DNA from: Ornithodoros turicata
Lineage: Eukaryota > Arthropoda > Arachnida > Ixodida > Argasidae
Direction of reading: 5' to 3'
Assembly: GCF_037126465.1 (NCBI RefSeq)
Contig: NC_088202.1
Coordinates: forward strand, 32,100,213-32,164,212
Length of the DNA stretch: 64,000 nucleotides
The notes beneath the pieces were generated by a model that saw only the letters and a program-made list of their open reading frames with translations, ran no database searches and had not been told where the DNA came from. A program made the position numbers and the translations under genes. This document shows, piece by piece, positions 24,595 through 35,710 of this stretch (positions within the stretch are counted from its first letter, which is position 1; every line of letters starts with the position of its first letter).

Positions 24595-25101
24595 CAGTGA
24601 TGGCCAGTAGTTAACTACATGTAGTTAAACTACCTGATTGTAGTTAAAAAGTAATTATCAACTACTTGCAGAAATGTAGTGGCAACTACTAGTTAAACTA
24701 CTATTTCGAGTCGTTAACTACAGTAGTTAGGTTACTGCAGGCGCCAACTACTTCCGAGTTTGCCGCAAGCTTTACGGCACGATTGTGCTTCCGACTTTTA
24801 CCTTGAGCTACTTGTTTGATGAGAACGGAGGTGCAGAACAATTGTGCCGTGCATGTGTACTAAATCTTCACTTTTATCACTGCTCGTGATTCATATTTAG
24901 GTGTCCAAGAACACTATAGAATGGGATTGGTGTTGATGGACAACGTTAAGTAGTTATAGATGTAGTTAAAATATATTGCAGTAGTTAAAGAAGTAGTTTT
25001 AACTACCTCACCTGGAAAGTAGTTGAACTACTAGTTAAACTACTCCATCGCGAAGTAGTTAGTAGTTAAACTACTGTAGAAGTAGTTAGTGGCCATCACT
25101 G
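24595..25101. mobile_element. hAT-like MITE with CAGTGATGGCC ends
   Basis: The ends are inverted: cagtgatggccagtagttaa at the left and gttagtggccatcactg at the right. The flanks are ataatcgg (24587-24594) and gtaatagg (25102-25109), an 8-bp duplication with six of eight positions kept. Ends beginning CAG and 8-bp duplications are typical of hAT. The 507 bp are full of agttaaactac words in both orientations and contain no transposase. Confidence 0.8.
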
Positions 25102-25109
25102 GTAATAGG

Positions 25110-26164
25110 CATACAGGGACAAGTTGACTTTCCGCTGAATGGAGGTTCCAATGCCCACCATAACGGCATTAAAAAGGAGCGGACTTACGATGCTTCCTTG
25201 TGCTTACCCCCCTACGACGTGGGGAACTGCTCTGTGTCATCTTGTCTCGTCCGCACGAAAATACAACACTGACTGAGGAAATCAGCGATCCAAAGCAACG
25301 TTGTACGTGAGAACGCAGCGCTGTATAATACATGTAAGATTGATGTATGACTGACGGTGTCATAAGCTCTCTTAACGTCAAGAAATATAGTGGCCGAGAT
25401 CTTCCCTCCTCGTCGTGCCTCATCCACCGACGTGACCAGGTCGATGACAGAATCTATCGAAATGCGGTGACGTCGGAACTCAGCTTGTTCTTGAGGGAAG
25501 AAGGCACGGGTTTTGAGCCACCACTCAATTATACACAAGACCATTCGTTCCATAAGTTTCCCCAAGCAGCTAGTCAAAGTTAGCGGGCGGAAGGATGCTA
25601 ATTGCGATGTGTGTTTTCCTGGTTGTAGCAGCGGTACCACTTCGCTGACTTTCCAGTGCCTAGAAACCTGCCCGTGCCTCCACGGGTGATTGCAGATATC
25701 CAGTAGTGAATGAAGGGAAGTAGGGTCAAGGTTTCGAATCACCGTATATATAATGGCGTCCGGGCCTGGAGACGACTTGTTGCATGAAGCTGAAATTGCT
25801 GACAAACGCTATGCAACGGAGAAGTCCATATCCAATGCAGGGACTGCTGATGGGTTAGCATGCTCGAGAATAGATGCTACATGGGCTGTTTGAATCAGGT
25901 GCTCGTCGGTGTTGGCACATTGGCTCCCTTCGCAATGACTCGGTAGAATTCTCTGGCCATATCTTTGTCAGAAGTAGATGTTAAGAGCGCAAACGCTCCA
26001 AGTGGATTCCTAACTGGAGGATTCTCCTTTAAACTCCATGCCACTCTCCAGCAGGGCTCTCAAACGTTGATAAGGAGTAACTGAAGTGCCCGCCACCGTT
26101 CACGTTCAAAGTCTCGGAGTGCTTTCTGTACAAGCCTACTAGCGCATCTTGCTCCCAGGGTGCG
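25110..26164 (-). pseudogene. LINE 2: reverse transcriptase, interrupted
   Basis: The frame 25805-25212 on the minus strand has the order expected of a non-LTR reverse transcriptase: SSPGPDAI, WKVSEVVPLLQPGK, SFRPLTLTSCLGKLMERM, QAEFRRHRISIDSVIDL, and ATIFLDVKRAYDTVSH with the first catalytic Asp. After a frameshift near 25205 the SIVSPLLFNAVMVGIG region leads to LYA, where the hAT-like MITE is inserted. 25806-26164 holds the linker between endonuclease and polymerase with several stops. The fold-back element 26165-27007 separates it from the endonuclease. The order on the minus strand (27008-28030, 25110-26164, 24453-24594) shows one LINE later split by two insertions. Confidence 0.8.
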
Positions 26165-27007
26165 TACAGGGTGTCCACGCTAAGTGTGAACAGATTTTTA
26201 AAAATATATATAACACTTTTTCCAAGATGAAATCAATTGCAATATAGCATATGCTGAAGGGCACTCCCTAGCAGGGCATTATCAAAGTCCAAAGGCAATG
26301 TCTTAATTAACTTTCATTATTTAACTTTTTAATTATAAAAGCTACAAAGTTGTCCCAATGAGAACATCTGTTCCTTTCGGTCACCTGATATCGTAGCCGT
26401 TTTCAGAACAAAAATCCGTTCGATAGATCGCCCGCAAAAACATCGTGAAGGAACGCGTATTTCCTTCATCCCAACGGGAGAGGGGGAAGGAGCACAGTGC
26501 CGCCTCATGCGTCGAAGATGAGCTTTAACTTGCGGAAACAAAACAAAAACAAATCTATCGGAACTGGCCTTATCTTGGGTTGCATTTTCTGTTTCCTTTT
26601 AATCTTTTTCCAGGACGCGAGAGGCGATAGTGTGCTCTTTCTCCCTCTCACATTGGGGGTGAAAGAAAGACGCGTCTTCTAAGAAGCGCAATGAACAAAA
26701 TAAAGAAAAAAATGGCGTTCCTTCACGAATTTTTTGCGGGCGATCTATCGAACGGATTTTTGTTCTGAAAACGGCTACGATATCAGGTGACCGAAAGGAA
26801 CAGATGTTCTCATTGGGACAACTTTGTAGCTTTGATAATTAAAAAGTTAATTAATGAAAGTTAATTAAGACATTGCCTTTGGACTTTGCTAACGCCCTGC
26901 TAGGGAGTGCCCTTTAGCATATGCTATATTGCAATTGATTTCATCTTGGAAAAAGTGTTATGTATATTTTTTAAAAATCTGTTCACACTTAGCGTGGACA
27001 CCCTGTA
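26165..27007. mobile_element. Fold-back element A (TACAGGGTGTCC ends)
   Basis: The element starts tacagggtgtccacgctaag and ends with the complement, ...cgtggacaccctgta. The inverted arms are about 300 bp each and include aacactttttccaagatgaa, ccaatgagaacatctgttcc and gatatcgtagccgttttcag. The ends carry TA, so a TA target as in Tc1/mariner is possible. The centre has no transposase. It sits between the endonuclease and polymerase parts of LINE 2, and it has a single ccagg (about 26611-26615) where copy B has an insertion. Confidence 0.85.
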
Positions 27008-28030
27008 TATCAGAGGGATTTTCTGTCAGTCGAACATTACTCTCAGCGCGTCTTCGGACAGCACGTAGTGCTCACCACGAGGGTTTGAACCTAAGTGGCC
27101 AGCACACACGTTGACTGTTTTAGAGGACGAGGTAAGGGCATCGACAATGACATCTTCTAGCTGATCCACAGAAAGCAAAGGCAGGGCTCTGTATCCACAT
27201 GCTGTACGGGAGGAACGCCAGTCTGTTACTTTCGCCGTTCTACATCCCATGGGTACGTGGTCGCTAACTCTGCAATCCAGGTACGTGTACCAATGCAGCT
27301 TCCAATAAATACCTCTTGAGCAGAAAGAGACGTCTAGAACGTCCGTAGAGAAAGGCCTCCGCAAAAACGCGTGCAAGCCGTTGCAGGATGCAGAGATCCA
27401 AGCTCTCCATCAGGTCCATCCACATTTTCCCTCGACGATCAGTTTTGGTGCTGTCCCATGCATGGGGCTGAGCGTTAAGATAAGGAGTCTCTATATTGCC
27501 CAACACTGCCTTCAAATCGGTCTTTAACACCTTAGCTGACGGTGGCACGTACAAGTTCACCACAGTGACGACAGTTTTGCCCAAGCGAATTTTACACCGG
27601 ATACAGTTTAAACAAGCCACTTTCGGCGTTGGAAGGACGGCTGCATTGAAAACACGCCGAACAAGCAGAACCGTCCTTGAGATATATGTGTCCTCTCGCG
27701 TGATCATACTATAACCGCTGAGTCTGAAGTCTTTCTTAACATAAGCTTCGCTAATTGCCAATATAGAAATTCGATGCCTAAGACCTGGCAGCTTGTCCTG
27801 GGCAGCAGAACGAATAGTTTTTGCTACCACGTTGGGATTAACGTTCCAAAACGACTTTCCAGGATCAACTGGTTTGAACAATACGGGGATGCCTTGAGGC
27901 CTATTCTTGTACGTCACCAGCGTGAAAGAGTCCCCCATATCTTGGTCTAGCGACGCATCGCCATTCGTTGGGTTACTGGTCTGACTATTACATACACTTA
28001 TGTGCCTGATGTTCAGTCCCTCTGTCAGAG
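27008..28030 (-). pseudogene. LINE 2: ORF1 remnant fused to APE-type endonuclease
   Basis: The minus-strand frame 27938-27264 begins with an ORF1-like segment (IPVLFKPVDPGKSFWNVNPN), typical of the N-terminal Gag-like protein of I/Jockey-type LINEs. It runs directly into an endonuclease: ILAISEAYV, CKIRLGKTVVTVVNLYVPPS, and the WDSTKTDRRGKMWMDLMES region. A frameshift near 27370 moves the end of the domain into the frame 27376-27026, with FLRRPFSTDVLDVSFCSRGI and the conserved SDHVPM. The direct fusion of ORF1 to endonuclease means that most of ORF1 and the first part of the endonuclease were deleted. The frame is open upstream of the first ATG to about 28030. Confidence 0.75.
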
Positions 28031-28279
28031 AAGCTTCTTGAAGACACAGTAGTGTCCGTTCGCAAGGGGCGCAGTTCGATCGGTTTCTCCGTACCGGGGA
28101 ACGACTATGGCCTCGGGGAACCGCGTCGTGCGTTCCGAGGAGACCGGAACGGTGACCGAGGCCACCGTCACCGTTCTTGGCTATTGGCCCGAAGGTGAGG
28201 GGTTATTTCGGGTTTAAGATACCTCGGTTACCTTAGGGCTAACGAAGGGAAGAACAATCCACGTACATGAGAGCAGGCT

Positions 28280-28440
28280 GTAGGTAACGCGTTACAAGTA
28301 ATTGCGTTGCTTGCTGTCAATTACTTTTTGAGTAATTTTTGTTACTAATTTGTCACATTACTGAATGTAATTTTTCGAGTAATCTGATTACAATATTGAG
28401 TAAATAATTGCCGAGTAATCAATTACTTTTGACGTAAAGC
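28280..28440. mobile_element. Possible terminal fragment of a hAT-like element
   Basis: The text ctgtaggtaacgcgttacaa is followed by many attac and gtaat words in both orientations, the style of MITEs with GTAAC ends. 30075-30170 has similar text in the opposite sense (agtaatttgtaacggcaaac) and could be the partner end of a 1.9-kb insertion, but no matching duplication was found. Confidence 0.35.
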
Positions 28441-29584
28441 CTCGCTCATGATACCCCTGCTCCGTGAGAATTTCCTGGTCTTTGTTGCTCTGTTCTAGAG
28501 TAGTAAGCGGAAACCATGGCAATGGCGTTCTGGAATTCCCATGGACCCTCTTCCTAATCTCCCTACTACTCCTTCTCCAATGTGCTGCGTCACAGTAGGT
28601 CATACACTGGAATTCTAGTGTGCCGAGTGCAACTTCCTGGTGGCGCACTAATGGCCAGTCCGTTAATGTTTCTATTGCTGAGCCCTCAAAGGGTCAACGT
28701 CCTGACAGGGAATATACATGGTAGTCCTACGGTCGGCTGCTTATAGTTAGGCTGGTCTTTGTTAGTTGGGGGCGTGCCTACGTGTGGCGCTGTCACCTCA
28801 CGGAGGAGCGCACTTGGAGTCGGCAAGCGAATAACGAACGATAATAAAAGATAGGCACGGAAGACAACTTCAGCTTCACCATGCCTATAGCCGAAGTCAT
28901 TGGGAGGGAACGGTATTGTGTAGCGGTACCTAGAGGCGATATACCTTTGTTATCCTAGCAACGCATTCTTGTCAGTTCACACCAAGTACCCGGTTACCCG
29001 GTAAATGGTTTTCAGGTACAACACAGCACCTCTAAAAAGTGCTGCTGTAAAGTGGGCCTTCAGCATAGCCGCCGGCATCTTAATAAGGAAACACGGCAAA
29101 ATGAAAGATGAAAAATTTGAGCAGTGACTCTGTTAGTGTGTAAACAGCAACATCATGTGAGGGGGGGACATGTTCATTGGAAAAAGAAAGGGAGTGAAGG
29201 AAGGTTAATCAGGCGTGGGCCGACTTACTATGGCCCACGTTATGTGGCTCATTTGTTGAGACATGCAAAGAATTATTGCTTTCCTCTCACGCGCGAGTCT
29301 TTCGCGCTATTTCAGCTGTTGCAATATCTTGGCAGTTGGGCCTTTACTTTGTTTTTTTCAAGCACACTGAGACGCTAATTTTTGCACGAATTAAAAATAA
29401 CGTCCAGGGTAACGCATTACTTTTACACTCTTTACCCAATGACATTTTGGGTTTTGGGGTTTTTTGGCGCAAGAGCAGCTCTGGCCATGCTGCGCCAAAA
29501 TGGTTAAATATAGCAAGCTTCTATATGGTTAACAATTAAAAGCTGTGACTATGGCAAGTAGATAATGAAGTGAATGATGAAAGT
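28441..29584. other. No recognisable gene
   Basis: Short frames only. A further gggtaacgcattac near 29408-29421 fits the same class as 28280-28440. Confidence 0.4.
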
Positions 29585-30077
29585 CACCCATGTGGGGTGT
29601 GAAAGGGCGCGACTTTGAGGCAACCCCAGGCAAGGGAGTTGCCAATCATCCTCTGTCTCATGTGAGACTTCGGGGCTGCCTCGGGTGAGGGCATCACCCA
29701 ACTACCTACCTAAGGGATTCCGAGGGGTGTCCTGGGCGAGAGAGTCGCCAATCCATCTCTGTCCTTAAAAGGACTTTAGGACACAGCCCTGGGCGGGAGT
29801 TTCCCTGTCTGCCCATTCTCTACATGTAGGGGTCAAGATGGCACTAGAGTTGGTTGAGGAGGTTGCAATCTCTAAGGAAATTCGTAATGGAATCAGGTTC
29901 AACCATTGGCTCGTCACCTAGAAGAATGGTCGGATGAAGCGGAACCTTGTGCTTGTTTAGTACGGCAAAGTGTTTCAAGCGAGCATTTTCAAAGGGGGTG
30001 GACCACAGTGCGCTGGACATTGCAATGGCGGCATTCTGGTGGGCCTTCTCTGCGTCGTAGGTAGCCGTGCGTCCCAA
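29585..30077 (-). pseudogene. C-terminal LINE fragment with repeated 3' UTR
   Basis: The minus-strand frame 30077-29844 (77 codons) ends PTILLGDEP...NFLRDCNLLNQL, resembling the extreme C-terminus of LINE proteins that carry RNase H. On the minus strand the following 29843-29585 consists of about four degenerate copies of a 70-90-bp block built on gggagttgccaatc and cctctgtctc words. It would be the 3' UTR. The family is an inference from the terminal motif only. Confidence 0.4.
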
Positions 30078-30971
30078 TTACATTTTGAGTGGAGTAATTT
30101 GTAACGGCAAACAATTACGTTTGCCAGACGAGTAACGGGAACGGTAATCAATTATATTTTTGGAGAACGGGCTCAAGTCTGGATGAAAGCCACATGTGCT
30201 CTTTCGAAAGGTGAAATCACCACTTTGAAGAACCTTTCTCGACGAAATCTGGGGAAATGTCAAAATTAATAAGCTAAAGGGTCGCAAAAGACTAGTTTGG
30301 TGCAGGTAATGCGTGCTTACTCGCATTATCCCCAGACGCATAAACCCCACCCACAAAAAAAGAAAAAGAAAAAAGAAACAGCGGCATTAAATTCCTGCCC
30401 GCGAACCACAAAACTGTAAGGGTATCTGTGGGCAATCGCTACCTGCGCCCGCGCACACCTCTAGCCGTATAATGACATTCAACATGAACCAACCGATCTC
30501 ATAAAGATCACAACGTAGGTCGTATGTTCCTCGTCGCTCTTAAATGCTGCTCGATGCTCGAAGTCGCACACAACAAGCACTTCCATCCAAATTGTTACCG
30601 GCAGCTGATAGCCATAGTAGGGGTGCCACAGGTACATACGCTCTAACAATGGAATACAAAAACATAATGATGGTACACGGTATCCTTTATCATGTGTGTT
30701 CATTCCGCTTTCTCGATAGTTATAGCTGTAAAAGACAGAACAAAGGCAAACGTGTACGGTAAGTAACCAAAGTTATAGACATGTTCAAAATCGTATACCC
30801 AGGTGCAGAGTCCATGTGCTAGCAAGTCTCAGCAAACAATATATCAGTGCTTTCTGGACAGACGGCATTAGTTAGACTCCAACTCAGCTATCCAACCTTT
30901 CCTCGAAAACACCTTAAATTTACTTATCAACTCATTTAATCAAAAGTCAATTAATGTATTTTAGATAATCA
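30078..30971. other. Fragments of DNA-transposon ends, no gene
   Basis: 30075-30170 has gtaac/attac words (see 28280-28440). 30410-30470 (gggtatctgtgggcaatcgc, tacctgcgcccgcgcacacc) looks like one end of a hAT-like element. No partner end was found. Confidence 0.35.
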
Positions 30972-32026
30972 TATACAGGGTGTCCCAGCTAAGTGTATAC
31001 AGATTTTTTAAAAATATATATAACACTTTTTCCAAGATGAAATCAATTGCAATATAGCATATGCTGAAGGACACTCCCAGGAGGGCATTAGCAAAGTCGA
31101 AAGGCAATGTTTTAATTAACTTTAAATAATTAACTTGTTAATTATAAATGCTACAAAGTTGTCCCAATGAGAACATCTGTTCCTTTCGGTCACCTGATAT
31201 CGTAGCCGTTTTCAGAACAAAAATCCGTTCCATAGATCGCCCGCAAAAAATTAGTGAAGGAACGCCATTTTTTCTTTATTTTGTTGATTGCGCATCTTCG
31301 CAGACGCATATTTACTTCATCCCCAACGTGAGAGGGGGAAGGAGCACAGTGCCGCCTCATGCGTCGAAGATGAGCTTTAACTTGCGGAAACGAAACAAAA
31401 ACAAATGTATCGGGTGACTCTATCGGAACTGGCCTTATCTTGGGTTGCATGTTCTGTTTCCCTTTAATCTTTTTCCAGGGGCTCAATCTTGATGTGCACA
31501 TAGCGATCGTTATAGCTATTTTTTCAAAATTTGCGCACTCATTCCGTCACGCGCATTGGCCGTTAACCGGGGAGCACGAGCGTTTAGCGAGCGTTACGGG
31601 ATAGCGAAAAGTTCAAAATCTAGCCCCAGGACGCGAGAGGCGATAGTGTGCTCTTTCTCTCTCTCACATTGGGGATGAAGGAAAGACGCGTCTTCTAAGA
31701 AGTGCAATGAACAAAATAAAGAAAAAATGGCGTTCCTTCACGAATTTTTTGCGAGCGATCTAGCGAACCAATTTTTGTTCTGGAAACGGCTACGATATCA
31801 GGTGACCGAAAGGAACAGATGTTCTCATTGGGACAACTTTGTAGCTTTTATAATTAACAAGTTAATTAATGAAAGCTAATTAAGACATTGCCTTTGGACT
31901 TTGCTAATGCCCTCCTAGGGAGTGCCCTTCAGCATATGCTATATTGCAATTGATTTCATCTTGGAAAAAGTGTTATATATATTTTTTTTTTCAATCTGTA
32001 TACACTTAGCTGGGACACCCTGTATA
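30972..32026. mobile_element. Fold-back element B (TACAGGGTGTCC ends)
   Basis: Same family as 26165-27007, with ends tatacagggtgtcccagcta and its complement tagctgggacaccctgtata. The arms are about 300 bp, and the centre shares gccgcctcatgcgtcgaaga with copy A. It is longer because a 146-bp element is inserted at 31480-31625. TA lies at both ends. Confidence 0.85.
31480..31625. mobile_element. Nested 146-bp MITE
   Basis: The insert is bounded by ccagg at 31475-31479 and 31626-31630, while copy A has a single ccagg at the same place, which is a natural empty site. Its ends are short inverted repeats: ggctcaatcttga against ggctagattttga (10 of 13). A 5-bp duplication with these ends does not let me name a superfamily. 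Confidence 0.8.
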
Positions 32027-32568
32027 GTTGCCTATAGTAGTTACGCACTGTGTTCAATTCAATTCAGTTGTTAATTTCCCATTCAGCGATGGGTAGGGCC
32101 GGGAAAAAAAAGCCGGAAGATGCAGCTTGACCAGCCCACCGGCCCCTACAACGATGTTCTGTCTTCGACAGAATATCCGCCTGATCACATAACCCTGATG
32201 CGATAACAGCGTCTGTACTGCTCTCATAACTGTATCGAATACGGTATAGGAACTGTATAAATAAAAAAAATCTGTATTGAATCAAAATAAACCCCTGACA
32301 AAATGCTCACGTGGCTGTCAGATAAGGCTGCGTTGAAGCTAAACCTCTTTTGAGGCGTCTGGGAGCACCTCACGACTGCGTGCCCATCACAGAGTGCTTT
32401 ATCCAGACTCGCAAGCAAGGGGGTTTTGCAAAAAAAAAAAAAAAATACAGACAAAAGAGAGACATATTATAGTAAGATTATAACAACGTTTTGTATCATT
32501 GCAGAGATGTGCCTAAATATGAAATAAGATAGTCCGCCCTCCAAGAGGCACACAAGAAAGGAAGGCAG
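32027..32568. other. No recognisable gene
   Basis: An A run at 32430-32445 and a possible TATA-less AT stretch only; nothing coding is recognised. Confidence 0.4.
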
Positions 32569-33055
32569 CAGAGCCGTTTATAAGGAGAGTTTGGCCTTTA
32601 GGAGGAGCCCAACTTGAAGCAGGTCATGCGGCGTCACCTCTGAACGACCTCCCTCGCGGTGCTCTATTGTTGTCCCGTCGTCACGAGGTCGCAGACGCCA
32701 TATTGATTCTGATCGTTGTTTACCGTGCAAGGAGGGAAGACACGTGCGTACTTCGTCCTTCGAAAGCCCTCGGTCCTTGAACTCTTTCAGTTTGGCAGCA
32801 AAGCCCCCCCCCCATCCCACCCGGCTGTGGGTCATAAACCGGTTATACCTGTATATTACATTCAGCGCGACCACAAACATGTCGACCAGCTGGCGGACAA
32901 CATCAAAATGGCGCGCACCAGATGACTGATAAGCGGATTCCGCTTGCATTGAGGCTTTTTGGGCGGCGCAACGACGACTCTGACGTCAAAAGAGGCTCCA
33001 CCCATGCGGCGCAAAAGATCAGAGAATGGCCAAACGCTCCCTATAAATGGGTCTG
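32569..33055. mobile_element. hAT-like MITE, CAGAGCCG family, copy 1
   Basis: Ends are cagagccgtttataaggaga and ...ctccctataaatgggtctg. The 8-bp flanks gaaggcag (32561-32568) and gaatgtag (33056-33063) agree at six of eight positions. The interior matches 35232-35602 in the opposite orientation, for example the acgtgcgtactt and agtttggcagcaaag words. There is no transposase. Confidence 0.8.
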
Positions 33056-33431
33056 GAATGTAGGGGGTCTGAATAAAACACTGCCGTCGTTGACCCAGTT
33101 GCCAATGGCGTGGCGTCAGTCAGTGATTTTTTTTTTATATCTTGAGCTGGTAATGCAAAGGGGTACCCCCCCCCCCCCAACACCCCTCTAAATAAATCTC
33201 TGTCAACATTTGCGACATTTGGCGACGTTTCGCGATACTGAGATGCATCAACCCAATAACTACAGATTTCCACCGAGCGATGCGTTCGACATTTTCTTAT
33301 CTAAAGGGCTGTTTCACTAAAGGCTATGAAACTATCAACTAGAAATTATACGCTACCACAGTGATATTTTGAACAACTTTCTATCGCTGCTGACAGCAGC
33401 ACAGAAGGAACCTAAGTGAGTTTCAGAAATA

Positions 33432-34178
33432 CTGGATAAGTAGTAATTTTCGCGAGGAACTAATTTTCGCGAAATTCGCGAGCGCTCATTTCCTCGCGAA
33501 TTTAAAGTTCCGCGAAGTATTCAAACCAATGACAGAAAAATGCCCGAACGAAATATGTAAGAAATTTTACAAAGAACGCTGAGGCAACTTATGTACGCGG
33601 TTTATTACGCTATTATGCTGCATTAAATACCAATCGTACAGCTTGGGACAAAAGTTTACGGAACACGGCACTGACGTATTTCTTCATCGGAGCAGCTCCC
33701 TGCTAGATATCAGGAAGACACCCAGTCAGAAACGGGTGACCGGCTGCTCTGCCCACCAATTCAGCATGTGTGTCCGCTCCTGTTTGCTGCTAGAGTGTAG
33801 CTCCAATTGAGGAATATGGTACCCTGGTATTCCGTGAATTTTTGTCACAAGCTGTACCTGCTCGATGCAGTGACAGAAATGACGGGAGACAGGGCAATTC
33901 GGCAATGACCCAGATACCAGCCGAGTAAGGACGCCCTAATCTCAGCCCTCTCAGTCAGAAGGGCTCAAAAGGAAGACAAATGCGATGGGTTATTACCCAG
34001 TTGTGTGACCTTTTGTTAACTTCTTCCTGGATTTTCAAGGTGGAGGGCCCCTAAGACCCCTGGTACAGGGCCAACGCACCGCGGTACCGCGAATTCAAGG
34101 TTCCGCGAATAATTGCCTGATCCCGGCTCCTCACAAATTTGCAAATTATTGAGCCCGCGAATTTAACCACTTATACAG
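33432..34178. mobile_element. TA-flanked TIR element (CTGGATAAG ends)
   Basis: The left end ctggataagtagtaattttc and the right end (complement ctgtataagtggttaaattc) are inverted repeats, with TA just outside both (33430-33431, 34179-34180). Subterminal regions repeat ttcgcga words on both sides, such as gttccgcgaa. No transposase frame is seen. Tc1/mariner-like targeting is inferred from TA. Confidence 0.65.
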
Positions 34179-34180
34179 TA

Positions 34181-35115
34181 TTGCATTTGTGAGGAGCTTT
34201 ATAAATGCCGATTAAGAAGACATAATGACGGATGTGTTAGAGGTCGCCATTATCTTCTTTCCATTCGGTTAAAACTCAAACGTAAGTTGTGATTATCCAG
34301 CGCTATAATGATACAATTGAATTCTTATTTCGATATTCGGCACAGGTAATTTTGTCCTTTCAAGATGTACGAGTACTTACCTGAAACCTTCTGCTGTGTT
34401 CCACTTGAGGCTAAAATGGTGTGAAAGGAATAATTACTTTAGTGGCGGAACTCCGCAGGCAGGCATGTAGATGATACCTGGGTGTACCGTGTAGGCATAT
34501 GCAAACTAGAGTTACGCGTGAATGTCTAAGTATTGCTGCAACGTACCCAATTTGCGTTTAATTGCATAGCATTACTTACCAGCTGCAGCCAGCATCGAAA
34601 CATTCAACGAGAATGGCAAAACGCGTTGGTTTGTGCATTAAGAGCAATTTATTCTGTAGTTGTGATGTTCTATGGTTTATTGCATGAGTGAAATATTACA
34701 CGAAATGTTATTCTATTGTATTTTTGTGAAGGCTTGTGTTTATTTTACATTGAAGGCGCCCAACCATAGAAATCTTAAGGAGTATGCTAGAAGGAACCTT
34801 CGAAACTGAGATGTACGGGCGAGTGGAGCGCCTATTGAATAGCGTGAGGTTCAGCAAATTCCCGTACCTTTCCTCTTTTGTTATTCTCAGATCACGTGCG
34901 CTGCTTTTACCCGCTTGAGCTGTACTGGTTCATGTCACGAGTCACATGCCAGGGGGGACGGGCTCCATCACGGAAGTACCCACCTTCTTCCACCATTCTC
35001 CGATAAGCTATTTCCAAGAGTGCATGGGGGATTTTTGAAAGGTGTGCGGAACAGAGGATGCAGGTCATCTGTGCCATTCATTATGTCAAAGGTGCGTTGC
35101 CGAACACGCCACAGC
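34181..35115. other. No recognisable gene
   Basis: AT-moderate sequence with short frames only. No repeat or motif stands out. Confidence 0.4.
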
Positions 35116-35160
35116 AAAAAAAAAAAAAAAAAAAAAAGAAAGAAGAAAAAAAAGAAAGAG
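35116..35160 (+). repeat. Poly(A) and A/G tract
   Basis: About 23 A residues are followed by agaaag-type purines. It could be a retroposon tail, but no body was recognised upstream. The lysine-rich frames over it are artefacts. Confidence 0.8.
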
Positions 35161-35231
35161 ATTTGGGTCATCTAAGTGCAGCTTCTCCGTAGCTCTATGT
35201 GGGAGTTTCGCTCAGGGACCGGAGCGCCCGC

Positions 35232-35602
35232 CAGAGCCGTTTATAGGGAGAGTTTGGTCATTCTTTGATCTTATGCCGCCTCGTGGGCTTTGAGCTTTGT
35301 TGTCGCAATGAATGCAATCTACAGAAATAACCGGCTTATGACCGACAGCCGCGTGTGATAAGCGGGGCTTTGTTGCCAAACTGAAAGAGTTCAAGGACGA
35401 AGGGCTTTCGAAGGACATAGTACGCACGTGTCTTTCCGCCTTCCATCGTAAACAACGCTCAGCATCAATATGGCGTCGGCGACCGGCTGGCAACGGGACA
35501 ATAATAGATCACGGCGAGGGAGGTGGCTTAGCCGTGACGTCGCATGACGCGCTTCAGGTTAGGCTCCTCCTAATGGCCAAACTCTCCCTATAAACGGCTC
35601 TG
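35232..35602. mobile_element. hAT-like MITE, CAGAGCCG family, copy 2
   Basis: Ends cagagccgtttatagggaga and tctccctataaacggctctg are exact complements over 20 nt. A perfect 8-bp duplication, gcgcccgc, lies at 35224-35231 and 35603-35610. The length is 371 bp with no transposase. The perfect ends and duplication suggest a fairly recent insertion. Confidence 0.9.
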
Positions 35603-35710
35603 GCGCCCGCGTGGCGGCACTGCCATCTGTGTGCGAGAGACAAACTCCCCCGTCTGGCGTTGCAGTGCATGTGTTTCTGCTGTCAGAGCGCGATAACTGT
35701 ATGCTAACAG

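Noticed and set aside
34915..35175. Lysine-rich and phenylalanine-rich frames around 35100
   Set aside because: They come from the poly(A) tract read on either strand.
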